A DNA stretch of 64,000 nt from Methylocystis sp. (GCA_002929055.1 PERY01000017.1:1-64000), one strand, 5' to 3'. Shown: positions 30,470 to 40,301, counted from the stretch's first letter. Notes: generated from the sequence alone by a model not told the origin. Made by a program: numbers and translations.

Positions 30470-31372
30470 ATGAGCAAGAAAAAGTCCAATCGCGCCGTTG
30501 TCGACGGATGGCTGGTGCTCGACAAGCCGGTCGGCCTGACATCGACTCAGGCCGTCTCGCGCCTCAAGCGCATCTACAACGCTCAAAAGGCCGGCCACGC
30601 CGGCACGCTCGATCCGCTGGCCTCGGGAATTCTGCCGGTCGCCTTCGGCGAAGCGACCAAGACCGTGCCTTTCGTGCAGGACGGCGAGAAGGCCTATCGC
30701 TTCACCGTGCGCTGGGGCGCAGAGACGAATACCGACGACTCCGACGGCCAGGTGGCGCACACGAGCGACGCGCGGCCCGCGCGCGCCGAGATCGAAACCC
30801 TGCTGCCGCAGTTTATCGGCGACATTCTTCAGACGCCGCCGCAATTCTCCGCGATCAAGATTGCAGGCGAACGCGCCTATGATCTCGCGCGCGAAGGCGA
30901 GGTTGTGGAGCTGAAGGCCCGCGCGGTGACGATCCATTCTCTGTCGATCGAAAGCAGCACGCCAGACGAAACGCAGTTCTTCATGGAATGCGGCAAGGGC
31001 GCCTATGTCCGCGCGATCGCGCGCGACCTTGGACGGCTGATGGGCTGCTACGGCCATGTGACCGCCCTGCGGCGCACCCGGGTCGGGCCGTTCGTCGAGG
31101 ACGACTCTTTTACGCTCGATGAGATCGAGACGCAGAACATGGCGGCGGAGGCGCTGCTTTCGGTCGAGGCGGGTCTGACGGAACTGCCCTGCGTCGTCGT
31201 CGATCGCGACACGGCGGCGCGTCTGCGGCGCGGCGGCTCGGTCATCCTGCGCGGCCGCGACGCCCCGGCGGGCGGCGTCGCCTATGCGGCCTGCGGCGGC
31301 GTGCCGATCGCATTCGGCGAAGTGGTGGAAGGGGCGCTGGAGCCGTCCCGGGTCTTCAACTTGCCGTTCTGA
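30470..31372 (+). CDS. truB: tRNA pseudouridine-55 synthase
   Basis: 300 residues. TruB isomerises U55 in the T-loop of tRNAs. The catalytic Asp48 lies in GHAGTLDPLASGIL; other motifs are LDKPVGLTS, TVRWGAETNTDDSDG, QTPPQFSAIKIAGERAYDLAR and CGKGAYVRAIARDLGR. It ends the rimP-to-truB operon. rpsO, often next in this order, is not here; murI follows instead. Confidence 0.96.
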   Translation: MSKKKSNRAVVDGWLVLDKPVGLTSTQAVSRLKRIYNAQKAGHAGTLDPLASGILPVAFGEATKTVPFVQDGEKAYRFTVRWGAETNTDDSDGQVAHTSDARPARAEIETLLPQFIGDILQTPPQFSAIKIAGERAYDLAREGEVVELKARAVTIHSLSIESSTPDETQFFMECGKGAYVRAIARDLGRLMGCYGHVTALRRTRVGPFVEDDSFTLDEIETQNMAAEALLSVEAGLTELPCVVVDRDTAARLRRGGSVILRGRDAPAGGVAYAACGGVPIAFGEVVEGALEPSRVFNLPF

Positions 31373-31439
31373 TTCCTTTAACGCTGCGCCATATGATGGA
31401 GCGGCGCGAGCGATTCGCGCCGCCTGAAGTTGCTCGCCA

Positions 31440-32240
31440 ATGACCCGTCCGCCCAAAATCCTCGTCTTCGACTCCGGCCTCGGCGGCCTCACGGTCTTCG
31501 CCGAAGTCATCAAGCTGCGGCCCGGCGCCGATTACGTCTATTGCGCCGACGACGCCGGTTTTCCCTATGGCGACTGGAAAGAGCCGGAACTCGTCGAGCG
31601 CGTCGTGCAGGTGATGGAAAAGCTCATCGCCGAACATGCGCCGGACATGGTTGTCATCGCCTGCAACACGGCCTCGACCATCGTGCTGCCCTTTCTGAGG
31701 GTCCACTGGCCGCAGATTCCCTTCGTCGGCACGGTGCCGGCGATCAAGCCCGCGGCCGAGCGCTCGCGCTCGCATCTGATTTCCGTGCTCGGCACGCCCG
31801 GCACGGTGAAGCGCGACTATACGCAGAACCTCATCGCGCAATTCGCCGCGCATTGCCGCGTGACTCTCGTGGGCTCCGCCGCGCTTGCGCGCCTTGCGGA
31901 AGCGCAGATGCACGGGCAGGGCGTCTGCGACGAGGACATCGCCGCGGAAATCGCGCCGTGCTTCAAGCAAGAGAATGGCGCGCGCACCGACGCCGTCGTG
32001 CTCGCCTGCACGCATTATCCGCTGCTCGTCGAGGATTTCCGCCGCCTCGCGCCCTGGCCCGTGGACTGGATCGATCCTGCGCCCGCGATCGCGCGGCGCG
32101 TGGATCAGTTGCTGCGCGAGCGCGGCTTCGAGGAAGCTTTCGCCGGGACAGGGCAGGCGCGCGCCGTCTTCACGAGCGGCGCCCGGCCCGACGCGCAATT
32201 ACGCGCGACTCTCTCGCGCTACGGACTCGTCGCCGGTTGA
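31440..32240 (+). CDS. murI: Glutamate racemase
   Basis: 266 residues. MurI supplies D-glutamate for peptidoglycan. The two catalytic cysteines are Cys75 in VIACNTAST and Cys190 in LACTHYPLL, and the N-terminal FDSGLGGLTV is intact. An 8-bp inverted repeat (GCGGCGCG / CGCGCCGC, 31401-31423) lies just before the start, without a T-run. Its 3' end overlaps the convergent peroxidase gene by 22 bases. Confidence 0.95.
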   Translation: MTRPPKILVFDSGLGGLTVFAEVIKLRPGADYVYCADDAGFPYGDWKEPELVERVVQVMEKLIAEHAPDMVVIACNTASTIVLPFLRVHWPQIPFVGTVPAIKPAAERSRSHLISVLGTPGTVKRDYTQNLIAQFAAHCRVTLVGSAALARLAEAQMHGQGVCDEDIAAEIAPCFKQENGARTDAVVLACTHYPLLVEDFRRLAPWPVDWIDPAPAIARRVDQLLRERGFEEAFAGTGQARAVFTSGARPDAQLRATLSRYGLVAG

Positions 32241-33472
32241 GGCCGGTCGGTCAGCGTCTCTAGAAACGCGGTGATTGCGTCGATGTCCCTCTCCGAGAGC
32301 CGCGGCTTCTGCCCCGGTTTACGGTCGTAGGGAATTTCATCCCTGTTGACGTTCTCGCGATAATTCGCGGGCAGATCGTCGAACTTTTCGGTCTTCCCCT
32401 TTTCGTTCTTTGGATACCAGCGGGCCGGGTCCGTATCGCGCGTGGCGTAGAAGGCGACGACGTCGCGCAGCTTCGTGAAGACGCCATTGTGCAGCCAGGG
32501 GCCGGTGACGGCGACATTGCGCAGCGTTGGCACCTTGAAGGCGCCGCAGACGCTGTCGATCTCGAAGCCCTTGGGCGCCGCCTTGTCGAGGCCCGGACGT
32601 TTGCACAGGCCGAGATCTGGCGCGGTTGCGGTTGCAGCGATCGCCGTATTCCTAGGCCCGCCAAGCGCGTCATATGTGAAGTCGGTGAAGAGCCAGTCCT
32701 GCGGGTTGTGCGAATCTTCCTTGCCGACGTGGCAGGCGATGCAATTGCCCTTCCTGGGGTCCGTAAAGAGAGCGAAACCTTTCTTCTCCTGCGCCGTCAG
32801 TTGCGCGTTTCCGCGCAGATACTCATCGAATTTCGACGCGAAAGGATGAAAGCGCGCGCTCGACTCGAAGGCGACGACCGCCTGCGCCAGCCTCTCGAAA
32901 GCCTTGTCTCGATCGTCGAATACCTTCTCGCCGTAAACCTCTTTCGCAAGGGCGGCGTAGGCGCCGTCGCGCACGGCCTCCACGGCGAAGCGCTTCGACG
33001 GCGCATTCATCTCCAGAGGATCGAGCAACGGTCCTTCGAACTGGGCGAGAAGATCGTTCGCGCGCCCGTCGAGGAATTGCCCGCCGGCTGGAACCTTCTC
33101 GACTTTGCCGGTGTCCTCGTCCTTGTCGTCGATGAAGCCGAAGGGGGGTGCGAAGGACGAATACATGATCGTCGGCGTATTGCGCCTGCCGAGCGATTGG
33201 GGCTTCGAACCAAGCGCGACCGCAGGGACGGGCGAGCCGTTTACGCCCTGAAAGGCGGTCGCGGCGTCGTGGCAAGAAGCGCAGGAGACGCCGGCTGGAC
33301 TCGACAAGGTCTTGTCTTCGAAGATGCGCTTGCCGAGCCGCTCTATCGGCGTGAGCCCCGCTTCGTTCGGCGCCATAGGCGTGTCGAGCGCAAGGGCTGG
33401 AAAAGCAGCCAGCAGGAAGCACCACGCGACGGCGCGGCTCACAGCGCGTGGCAGAAACGAAAGACGGAACAT
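32219..33472 (-). CDS. Periplasmic di-haem cytochrome c peroxidase, MauG-like
   Basis: 417 residues with a signal peptide ending ALALD. Two haem c sites are present: CASCH (64-68) and CIACH (244-248). The C-terminal part has HNGVFTKLRDVVAFYATRD, where MauG-type enzymes carry a Tyr axial ligand instead of Met. Family members reduce peroxide or oxidise protein residues, as MauG does for methylamine dehydrogenase. No mau genes are adjacent, so the substrate is open. Confidence 0.9.
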   Translation of the reverse strand: MFRLSFLPRAVSRAVAWCFLLAAFPALALDTPMAPNEAGLTPIERLGKRIFEDKTLSSPAGVSCASCHDAATAFQGVNGSPVPAVALGSKPQSLGRRNTPTIMYSSFAPPFGFIDDKDEDTGKVEKVPAGGQFLDGRANDLLAQFEGPLLDPLEMNAPSKRFAVEAVRDGAYAALAKEVYGEKVFDDRDKAFERLAQAVVAFESSARFHPFASKFDEYLRGNAQLTAQEKKGFALFTDPRKGNCIACHVGKEDSHNPQDWLFTDFTYDALGGPRNTAIAATATAPDLGLCKRPGLDKAAPKGFEIDSVCGAFKVPTLRNVAVTGPWLHNGVFTKLRDVVAFYATRDTDPARWYPKNEKGKTEKFDDLPANYRENVNRDEIPYDRKPGQKPRLSERDIDAITAFLETLTDRPQPATSP

Positions 33473-33595
33473 CCAGGCTCGAATCCAGGGCGGCTCTTGA
33501 GGGGATTCTAGAAACCGCCTGCCTCGCCGGTCAATTCGCCTTCCTTACATTCCTTCCAAGCAAGCCCGCGCGCATTGTCACATCGATCAAGAGAG

Positions 33596-33618
33596 CAGGC
33601 GGCCTGTAAAGCCGCCTG
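33596..33618 (-). terminator. Hairpin after the csbD-like gene
   Basis: A perfect 8-bp stem CAGGCGGC / GCCGCCTG with a 7-base loop, 15 bases after the stop codon on the minus strand. The downstream sequence is only moderately T-rich, so terminator strength is uncertain. Confidence 0.45.
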
Positions 33619-33633
33619 TCCGAACTCATGAGC

Positions 33634-33834
33634 CTATTGCAGGGTCTTCAGCCAGTCGTCGATGTTCTGCTTCGCCTGGTCTTTGCCGATCCCGTATTTC
33701 TCCTGGATCTTGCCCTCGAACTGCTCCCGGCCGCCTTCCATCTTGTCGATGTCGTCGTCGGTCAGATCGGCCCACTTTTCCTTGATCAAGCCTTTGAACT
33801 GCTTCCAGTTCCCTTCCACTCGATTCCAGTCCAT
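33634..33834 (-). CDS. CsbD-family stress protein
   Basis: 66 residues from the ATG at 33834. The sequence DWNRVEGNWKQFKGLIKEKWADLTDDD and GKIQEKYGIGKDQAKQ is the CsbD signature. CsbD proteins are small, hydrophilic and induced in stress or stationary phase; biochemical function is unknown. Open frame upstream encodes a non-homologous basic stretch and was excluded. Confidence 0.9.
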   Translation of the reverse strand: MDWNRVEGNWKQFKGLIKEKWADLTDDDIDKMEGGREQFEGKIQEKYGIGKDQAKQNIDDWLKTLQ

Positions 33835-34059
33835 TTTTCGTCTCCGTATCCTACGGCGAGCGCAGCAAGGCGCGCTCGCATGCATCCAGAACGCGGCGTT
33901 CCTTTGCATGTTCCGGCGAAAGCGGCGCGCGAGCGGGCGAATAACCGCCACAATTTCCGGTTTTACTATCGCTGACTATGACCGGCGAGCTGGCTAAGGG
34001 GGCCAAGCGAACAAGTCTACCGCCGCAAGCGGCGGCAGGCGCCAGGTAAGCGAGAAGGC

Positions 34060-35265
34060 ATGACGCAGAAAGCCGAAGATAAGGAACTGATGGCCGCTTT
34101 TGCGGAGTTCAAGGAACTTCTGCGGCGAGAAGTCGAGCCCAAGGCCGACGCGCCCTCGGCCGCTCCCGCAGTGCGCCTCGAGCCTGAAGCGGCGACTGCC
34201 CCGGGACAGGCGCCTTCGTTCGAGCCGGCCCCCGGCTTCTTTGGCGGGGATCCTGGGCTGCGGCCAGCTGCCGGCTTTTTCGCGGCGGATCAGCAGGCCT
34301 CAGCCGCTCCGGAATTCCAGGCCGCGGCCGCCCTCGATCCGGCGCCGGGCTATTTCGCTGCCGGCGCCCAAGCCGACCTAAGGACCACGGGCGCGCCCTC
34401 CCAGATCGCGCCGCGCCTCCTGGAAGTGAATGTCGCCGACGAGGGCCGTTACGCCGCTGCGGCGGATGACGAAACGCTTTCTGAGGACGCGCATACGCAG
34501 AGCGGCCGCCGCAAACTGATTTACCTCTCGGTCGCGATCATCGTCGCTGGCCTTTCCGGTCTTGGATGGACGCTGTCCAAATGGCGCGCGCCGTCCGAGG
34601 ACGCCGCCATCGCCGATGTCGCGCCGTCGCAGGAGGCCGTCGCCCCACCCGCAGAAGCCGCGGCTGTCGAGGAGCCGGCCGATGCGGCGAAGGATCCTGC
34701 GGCTGCAGCCGAGGCTCCAGCCCCTGTCGAAACCGCGGCCGCTCCCGCCGATAGGCCCGCCGAGGCGGCGCCCGCGACCGACACGCCCGCCATTCCAGAG
34801 GCGCCGGCGGCCGCAACCGCGGTAACGGCTCCCGCCGCCATCGCCGCGCCTGCCGCCGTCCCTGCGCCTGCGCCCTCGCGTCCGGCCGCAACTGCGGTCG
34901 CGCCGCAACTGCCCGCCGCGTCGCCCCTGTCTCCGGCTCCCACCTCGCCGGCCACCGCCTCTCTGCAATCGCCCACGCGCACGCTGGCTCCCGTGACCGA
35001 AACGTCTGAGGCCGCTCCCGCGCCACGCAAGCCTGCGCCGGCCAGGACGGCGAAGCCCAAGGCGAAACCGACCCAGGCCGTCGCCAAGCCTCGCGCCGCG
35101 AAGCCCGCGCCGAGCGCCGCGCCCGTCGAGCCGCCGGCGCCCGTCGCCGCCGCGGCGGCGCCTGAGCCGCCGCCCCCGCCGCCGCCCCAGAGCGACGGCG
35201 CGCTGGGCTTCATGAAGCGCACGGTCAATTCGGTCGGCACCACGATTCGCAGCGTGATTCCCTAA
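34060..35265 (+). CDS. Single-pass Ala/Pro-rich membrane protein with PA-G-F/Y-F repeats
   Basis: 401 residues; I do not recognise a family. The N-terminal part (1-148) is acidic and holds three similar segments, [22 protein letters not shown] and [12 protein letters not shown]. One membrane span follows at about 152-174 ([18 protein letters not shown]). The long outer part is almost entirely Ala/Pro/Glu then Ala/Pro/Lys and should be disordered. It ends in a short conserved-looking basic amphipathic tail, [20 protein letters not shown] periplasm-spanning tether is a reasonable guess. A perfect 12-bp hairpin follows. Confidence 0.7.
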   Translation: MTQKAEDKELMAAFAEFKELLRREVEPKADAPSAAPAVRLEPEAATAPGQAPSFEPAPGFFGGDPGLRPAAGFFAADQQASAAPEFQAAAALDPAPGYFAAGAQADLRTTGAPSQIAPRLLEVNVADEGRYAAAADDETLSEDAHTQSGRRKLIYLSVAIIVAGLSGLGWTLSKWRAPSEDAAIADVAPSQEAVAPPAEAAAVEEPADAAKDPAAAAEAPAPVETAAAPADRPAEAAPATDTPAIPEAPAAATAVTAPAAIAAPAAVPAPAPSRPAATAVAPQLPAASPLSPAPTSPATASLQSPTRTLAPVTETSEAAPAPRKPAPARTAKPKAKPTQAVAKPRAAKPAPSAAPVEPPAPVAAAAAPEPPPPPPPQSDGALGFMKRTVNSVGTTIRSVIP

Positions 35266-35289
35266 GCCGTCGCCGTTTGCAAAAAGCTT

Positions 35290-35325
35290 CGCCCCGTCGC
35301 AATCTGATGCGACGGGGCGTTTCCT
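35290..35325 (+). terminator. Hairpin terminator between the Ala/Pro-rich gene and folE
   Basis: A perfect 12-bp stem CGCCCCGTCGCA / TGCGACGGGGCG with a 6-base loop, then TTTCCTT. It argues that folE starts after it rather than at the open-frame limit upstream. Confidence 0.7.
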
Positions 35326-35366
35326 TACGTGCGCCCGACGAAGCAGGGTCTGCGGAGAAAAAAAGA

Positions 35367-35939
35367 ATGGGCAAGCCAAGCCAGGCCGACGCAGAAGCGG
35401 CCGTGCGCGTTCTCATCGAATGGGCAGGAGACGATCCCGAGCGCGAGGGACTTCTCGACACGCCCGCCCGCGTGGCGCGCTCCTATCGCGAACTCTTCTC
35501 GGGCTATGAGATCGACCCGCGCGATTATCTCAAGCGCACCTTCGAAGAGGTCGGCGGCTATGACGAACTCGTCGTTCTCAAAAACATCCGCGTCGTCAGT
35601 TTTTGCGAGCATCACATGCTGCCCGTGCTCGGCCGCGCCCATGTCGGCTATCTGCCGACAAACCGCGTCGTGGGCATCTCCAAGCTCGCGCGCGTCGTGC
35701 ATGGCTTCGCACGGCGGCTGCAAATTCAGGAAAAGCTCACGGCCGAAATCGCCGAGGCGATCCAGGACATATTGCAGCCGCAGGGCGTCGGCGTGGTGAT
35801 CGAGGCCGAGCATAATTGCATGACGCTTCGGGGCGTGAACACGCCAGGCTCGTCGCTGACGACGAGCAAGCTGCTGGGCGTGATGCGAGATGACGCCCGC
35901 ACGCGCGACGAATTTCTTGGCATGGTGCGCGGCGCCTGA
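35367..35939 (+). CDS. folE: GTP cyclohydrolase I
   Basis: 190 residues from the ATG at 35367, preceded by CGGAGAAAA. It makes dihydroneopterin triphosphate from GTP, the first step to folate and, in methylotrophs, to methanopterin. Zinc ligands lie in SFCEHHMLP and HNCMTLRGV, and [16 protein letters not shown] and the QERLT-like [10 protein letters not shown] are present. An upstream open frame would run through the terminator hairpin and was rejected. Confidence 0.96.
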   Translation: MGKPSQADAEAAVRVLIEWAGDDPEREGLLDTPARVARSYRELFSGYEIDPRDYLKRTFEEVGGYDELVVLKNIRVVSFCEHHMLPVLGRAHVGYLPTNRVVGISKLARVVHGFARRLQIQEKLTAEIAEAIQDILQPQGVGVVIEAEHNCMTLRGVNTPGSSLTTSKLLGVMRDDARTRDEFLGMVRGA

Positions 35940-36049
35940 CCGGCGAAGGCTCGCGCGCATTTCATCTTTCCAGCCTGCCGCCTGGCTAGGAACAACGCGC
36001 AGCGAGTCGCGTTATGCCCCACCAGAGGAAAGATAGCCCGGAGGCGGCA

Positions 36050-36379
36050 ATGGCGGACGAACGCAACATTCAGCACAATGGTCATGGCGCGCGGCAGAGC
36101 GGCGCCGAAGTCGGCGGCGCGATAGCCGAGCAGGCGTCCGCGGCCACGGATCAGATGGGGCGCGTCGTGCAGCAGGGCGTGGGTCGCGCCAATGCGGCGC
36201 TTTCCGCAGTGACGGAGCGTAGCGGCCAGGCGGCGCAGCGCACCGGAGAGGTTCTCGGCAATTTCCGTTCGGCGATCGAAACCTCGGCGCGCTCGCAGCC
36301 GGGAACGACGGTGGCGCTCGCGGCGCTGGCCGGCTTCCTGTTCGGCGCCGTCTGGCGGATGGGCGGCAGCAGCCGTTGA
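36050..36379 (+). CDS. Small protein with C-terminal membrane anchor (ElaB/DUF883-like)
   Basis: 109 residues from the ATG at 36050, which has GGAGGC 5 bases upstream. A hydrophilic helical region is followed by one C-terminal span (TTVALAALAGFLFGAVW) and a short basic end. This layout resembles the inner-membrane, ribosome-associated ElaB/YqjD proteins, but similarity is by architecture only. The next gene encodes another small membrane protein 24 bases on, like the yqjD-yqjE pair. Confidence 0.65.
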   Translation: MADERNIQHNGHGARQSGAEVGGAIAEQASAATDQMGRVVQQGVGRANAALSAVTERSGQAAQRTGEVLGNFRSAIETSARSQPGTTVALAALAGFLFGAVWRMGGSSR

Positions 36380-36403
36380 CCCTCCTTTCGTGGGGCGACT
36401 TTC

Positions 36404-36913
36404 ATGTTCGAGCCGATGATCAAGAGGGCGGAAACCGCCGTCTCCACGACGATAACCCGCGTCTCCGGCAATGCGATCGCCGCCGCGCTGTTGTTGATCG
36501 CACTTGGATTTGCGACTGCGGCGGCCGCCTATTGGGCAAATGAATCGCTCGGACCGCTCGTCGGAAACCTCGCGATCGCGGGCGTTTTCCTCGCCATCTC
36601 GGTCTTCGCCTTCGCCTATGCGCGGAACCGGGAGGCGAAGCGGCAGGCGCAGGCGAGCGAGGAACTCGCTGCGTTGCGCAGCGAGTCCCCCTTCGCCCTG
36701 CTGTCGAACGCCTTCCAGTCGCCAAATGTCATGCAGACATTGTTCGACATGGCGCGGAGCATGGCGCCCGGGGCGGCAAAAAACGTTGCGGGCGCCGCCT
36801 TGCGCGCCGCGCCGCGCAATCTGCCGCTGTTGCTTGGCGCGGGCCTTGGACTGATGGTGGCGTCGCGGCTCGTCGGCGCGTTGACGAACGGGCGCGGGCG
36901 AAGCGAGGCGTGA
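36404..36913 (+). CDS. Small membrane protein, YqjE/holin-like
   Basis: 169 residues. Two spans lie near residues 25-45 and 52-72 and a third near 138-157, with a helical linker between. The first half matches the general pattern of the Actinobacteriophage holin/YqjE superfamily. Function unknown. A 14-base tandem duplication (GCGAGGCGTGACGC twice, 36903-36930) covers its stop codon. Confidence 0.65.
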   Translation: MFEPMIKRAETAVSTTITRVSGNAIAAALLLIALGFATAAAAYWANESLGPLVGNLAIAGVFLAISVFAFAYARNREAKRQAQASEELAALRSESPFALLSNAFQSPNVMQTLFDMARSMAPGAAKNVAGAALRAAPRNLPLLLGAGLGLMVASRLVGALTNGRGRSEA

Positions 36914-36948
36914 CGCGCGAGGCGTGACGCGGCGGTCGAGGGGAATTG

Positions 36949-36977
36949 AAAGAGGGGCGCTTCTGCGTCCCTCTTTT
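36949..36977. terminator. Bidirectional terminator before ubiB
   Basis: A 12-bp stem AAAGAGGGGCGC / GCGTCCCTCTTT (one G-T pair) closes a TTCT loop and is followed by T on the plus strand, with A-rich sequence on the other side. It serves two convergent transcripts. Confidence 0.8.
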
Positions 36978-36987
36978 CATCTGCGGC

Positions 36988-38550
36988 TCATCCGAACAGC
37001 CAGGCGCCGAACATGAGCAAGGCGGCGACGCCGATGAGCAGCCGCATATCCGAACGCCTGCGGTTCTCGGCCATGGCTTCCAGCGCCTGAGGCGAGAGAT
37101 CGACGCCTGTTTCCGCCATGCGCGAGACGCGCGCGATTGCGGTCTCGGCGTCAGCGAGAGTCCTGGGCAGATGCGTGGCGAGGCGCGCGAGTTCGTTCAC
37201 GCTGCGCCCGACATCCTCGATCTTGCCTTTCACGCCCAGATTTTCCTCGATCCAGCCTCGCACGACGGGATCGCAGGTCTTCCAGATGTCGAGCCTGGGA
37301 TCGAGCGTGCGCGCGACGCCTTCCGCGACGACCATGGTCTTTTGCAGCAGCACCAGCTCGGTGCGTGTGCGCATGTCGAAAAGAGCGGTGACTTCGAAGA
37401 GCAGCGTCAGCAGGCGCGCCATCGAAATGTCGGAGGCGTTGATCGTGTGCAGCGGTTCGCCGATCGCGCGCAGCGCCTGCGAGAATTCCTCGATGGAATG
37501 CTTGGCTGGCACATAGCCCGCTTCGAAATGCACCTCGGCCACGCGGCGGTAGTCGCGCACGATAAAGCCGTAGAGTATCTCGGCCAGAAAGCGCCGTTCC
37601 TTCTCGCCCAGCCGGCCCATGATGCCGAAGTCGATGGCGACCAGACGTCCATTCTTGTCGACGAAGAGATTGCCCTGATGCATGTCGGCGTGGAAGAAAC
37701 CGTCGCGCATCGCGTGGCGCAGGAAGGACTGCAGCACATGGGCGCCGAGCGCCTTGAGGTCATGGCCTTCCGCCGCGACGCGCTCGAGATCGGAGAGCGG
37801 CGCGCCGTCGATCCATTCGAGCGTCAGCACCTCGCGCGCTGTGCGATCCCAATCGACATGCGGCACTTTGATGTCGGGGTCTTTCGCGACATTCTCCGCG
37901 AATTCGGAGGCCGCCGCGGCTTCCAGCCGGAAGTCCGTCTCCAGTTTCACGGTCCGCGCGAGCGTGTCGACGACCTCGATCATGCGCAGGCGGCGGCCTT
38001 CCGACGACCAGCGCTCGGCGATGCGCGCGACCATATACATGTCGCGCAGATCGCGGGCGAACTGGCCCTCGACGCCGGGGCGCAACACCTTCACCGCGAC
38101 CTTGCGCGCCTTGCCGTCATAAAGCGCGGTCGCCATGTGCACCTGCGCGACGGAGGCCGCGGCCACAGGTTCGCCGAAGGTGACGTAGGCCTCGTCGATT
38201 TTCCGGCCGAGAGATTTCTCGACAATCGCGACCGCCTTTTCGCGGCCGAAGGGCGCCATGCGATCCTGCAGCTCGGTGAGCGCATCCGCGATTTCGCCGC
38301 CGACGACGTCGGGCCGCGTCGCGAGAAACTGCCCGAGCTTCACATAGGAGGGGCCGATCTGCGAGAGCGCGCGCACCAGCGCCTTGCCGGGGTTCCCGCG
38401 CTGATCCCTGGCGAAAAGATTTGCGAGCCGCACCAGAGGCGCGGCGGCGGGCGGCAGCAGATTGACGTCGAGGCCCGTGAAGACGCCCTCGCGCGCCATG
38501 ATGTAGCCGGCGCGCGCCAGTCTCAGGAAATTACCGGTTTGCAGGAGCAC
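36988..38550 (-). CDS. ubiB: UbiB/ABC1-family protein for ubiquinone synthesis
   Basis: 520 residues. The atypical kinase-like fold shows the family KxGQ motif (SYVKLGQFLATRPDVVG, about 71-74), the Ala-rich loop AAASVAQVHMA, the catalytic HADMHQGNLFV and DFGIMG. Two hydrophobic helices near the C-terminus anchor it to the membrane. UbiB supports coenzyme Q production, probably by extracting lipid intermediates. It lies 8 bases after ubiE in the same direction. Confidence 0.95.
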   Translation of the reverse strand: MLLQTGNFLRLARAGYIMAREGVFTGLDVNLLPPAAAPLVRLANLFARDQRGNPGKALVRALSQIGPSYVKLGQFLATRPDVVGGEIADALTELQDRMAPFGREKAVAIVEKSLGRKIDEAYVTFGEPVAAASVAQVHMATALYDGKARKVAVKVLRPGVEGQFARDLRDMYMVARIAERWSSEGRRLRMIEVVDTLARTVKLETDFRLEAAAASEFAENVAKDPDIKVPHVDWDRTAREVLTLEWIDGAPLSDLERVAAEGHDLKALGAHVLQSFLRHAMRDGFFHADMHQGNLFVDKNGRLVAIDFGIMGRLGEKERRFLAEILYGFIVRDYRRVAEVHFEAGYVPAKHSIEEFSQALRAIGEPLHTINASDISMARLLTLLFEVTALFDMRTRTELVLLQKTMVVAEGVARTLDPRLDIWKTCDPVVRGWIEENLGVKGKIEDVGRSVNELARLATHLPRTLADAETAIARVSRMAETGVDLSPQALEAMAENRRRSDMRLLIGVAALLMFGAWLFG

Positions 38551-38558
38551 GGCTTTCC

Positions 38559-39329
38559 TTAGAGCTTCCAGCCGGAATGGATCGCGACCAAGCCACCCGT
38601 GAGGCGCTCGAAACCCGTGCGCCGGAAGCCCGCCTTGCGGATCATGCGCTCGAACTCGTCGGCGGCCGGGAACTTGCGGATGGATTCCACTAGATAACGA
38701 TAGGGCTCGCCGTCGCCCGCGACCAGTTTGCCGACGGCGGGAATGACGTTGAAGGAGTAGGCCTCATAAATCTTGTCGAGGCCCGGCACGTTCACCTGCG
38801 AGAATTCCAGGCACAGGAAGCGTCCGCCCGGCTTCAGCACGCGCCAGGCTTCTTCCAGCCCGACCTGAATACGCGGCACGTTGCGAATGCCGAAGGCGAT
38901 CGTATAGGAGTCGAAATGATTGTCCGGGAATGGCAGCGACTCCGCGTTGGCCTGCACGAAGTCGAGCTTCTCGCCGATGCCCTTCTCTCGGGCGCGGTCG
39001 CGGCCGACTTCCAGCATGTCGCCGTTGATGTCGAGCACGACGACCTCGGCGTCCGGCGGCGACGCCCTGGCGATGCGGAAGGCGACGTCGCCCGTGCCGC
39101 CCGCGACGTCGAGATGCCGGAAGCCCTGGCGGTTGCGGGCGTTGATCTTGGCCGTCAGCGTGTCTTTCCACAGGCGGTGGAGGCCGGCAGACATCAGATC
39201 GTTCATCACGTCATAGCGGCGGGCGACCTTGTGGAAGACGTCGTCCACGAGATGCTGCTTCTCGGACAGAGGCACTTCGGAATAGCCGAAATGGGTGGAA
39301 CCCTCTCGGTCGGAACGGGAATCGGTCAT
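38559..39329 (-). CDS. ubiE: Ubiquinone/menaquinone C-methyltransferase
   Basis: 256 residues from the ATG at 39329, which has AGGCGAG upstream; an ATG six codons earlier lacks a ribosome site. UbiE methylates the benzoquinol ring with SAM. Motifs [32 protein letters not shown] and [10 protein letters not shown] are diagnostic. The order ubiE-ubiB is conserved in alphaproteobacteria. Confidence 0.96.
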   Translation of the reverse strand: MTDSRSDREGSTHFGYSEVPLSEKQHLVDDVFHKVARRYDVMNDLMSAGLHRLWKDTLTAKINARNRQGFRHLDVAGGTGDVAFRIARASPPDAEVVVLDINGDMLEVGRDRAREKGIGEKLDFVQANAESLPFPDNHFDSYTIAFGIRNVPRIQVGLEEAWRVLKPGGRFLCLEFSQVNVPGLDKIYEAYSFNVIPAVGKLVAGDGEPYRYLVESIRKFPAADEFERMIRKAGFRRTGFERLTGGLVAIHSGWKL

Positions 39330-39431
39330 CGAACGCTCGCCTGACATGGAAAGACGGGGAGGGTATAGCCGCTCCGGGGCGTGATGGCTATGGGCGCAGA
39401 CGACGCGCCCGAACGGGGTTAAAAGAAGAAC

Positions 39432-40301
39432 ATGCCCGAGCTGCCCGAAGTCGAAACCGTCCGCCGCGGCCTCGCCCCCGCGCTCGTCGGCGCGCGCATC
39501 CTGCGGGCCGAGCAGCGGCGCCCCGATCTGCGTTTTCCTTTCCCGGACAATTTCGCCGCGCGGCTGGCTGGCCGGCGCATCCTTGGCCTTCGGCGGCGCG
39601 CGAAATATCTACTGGCCGATCTCGATGGCGGCGAAACGCTCGTCATGCATCTTGGCATGAGCGGCTCCTTTCGCGTCGATGGCGACATTCAGGGCGCGTT
39701 CCACCATCCGCGTGACAAGAGCGCGGCGCATGACCATGTCGTGCTGCACATGGAGAATGGCGGGCGCGTCACCTATAATGACCCGCGCCGCTTTGGCTTC
39801 ATGCTGCTGGTTCAATCGAACGGGCTCGACGCGCACAAGCTGTTTCAGGGCCTCGGCGTCGAGCCGCTGGACGAGGCGCTGGACGCAAGCTTCCTCGCCC
39901 ACGCCTTTCGCGGCCGCGCCGCGCCCGCCAAGGCGCTGCTTCTGGACCAGCGCGTGATTGCGGGGCTCGGCAATATCTACGTTTGCGAAGCGCTGCACCG
40001 CTGCGGGATTTCGCCGCTGCGCGCCGGGGGCAAGCTCGTCACCGCCGCAGGCAGGCCCGGCGCCCTGCTGGCGCGCCTGCCGCAGGCGATCAAGGAGGTG
40101 CTGGCGGATGCGCTCGCCGCCGGCGGCTCCTCGCTGCGCGATCATCGGCAGGCTGACGGCTCGCTCGGTTATTTCCAGCACAGTTTCCGGGTCTACGACC
40201 GTGAGGGCGCCGCCTGCCCGACGCCCGGCTGCAAGGGGACTGTGGCGCGCGCCGTGCAGTCCGGCCGCTCCACTTTCTATTGTCCGCAGTGCCAGAAGTG
40301 A
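39432..40301 (+). CDS. mutM: Formamidopyrimidine-DNA glycosylase
   Basis: 289 residues. MutM removes 8-oxoguanine. The catalytic N-terminus is [13 protein letters not shown], with Pro2 as nucleophile and Glu3. Lys in [11 protein letters not shown] and the DNA-wedging DPRRFGF region are present, and the H2TH helix is [11 protein letters not shown]. The C-terminal zinc finger has its four cysteines (ACPTPGC, YCPQC). Divergent from ubiE, again a common alphaproteobacterial order. Confidence 0.96.
   Translation: MPELPEVETVRRGLAPALVGARILRAEQRRPDLRFPFPDNFAARLAGRRILGLRRRAKYLLADLDGGETLVMHLGMSGSFRVDGDIQGAFHHPRDKSAAHDHVVLHMENGGRVTYNDPRRFGFMLLVQSNGLDAHKLFQGLGVEPLDEALDASFLAHAFRGRAAPAKALLLDQRVIAGLGNIYVCEALHRCGISPLRAGGKLVTAAGRPGALLARLPQAIKEVLADALAAGGSSLRDHRQADGSLGYFQHSFRVYDREGAACPTPGCKGTVARAVQSGRSTFYCPQCQK

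Noticed and set aside
31401-31423. Hairpin upstream of murI as a truB terminator
   Set aside because: The stem is good but no T-run follows on the plus strand.
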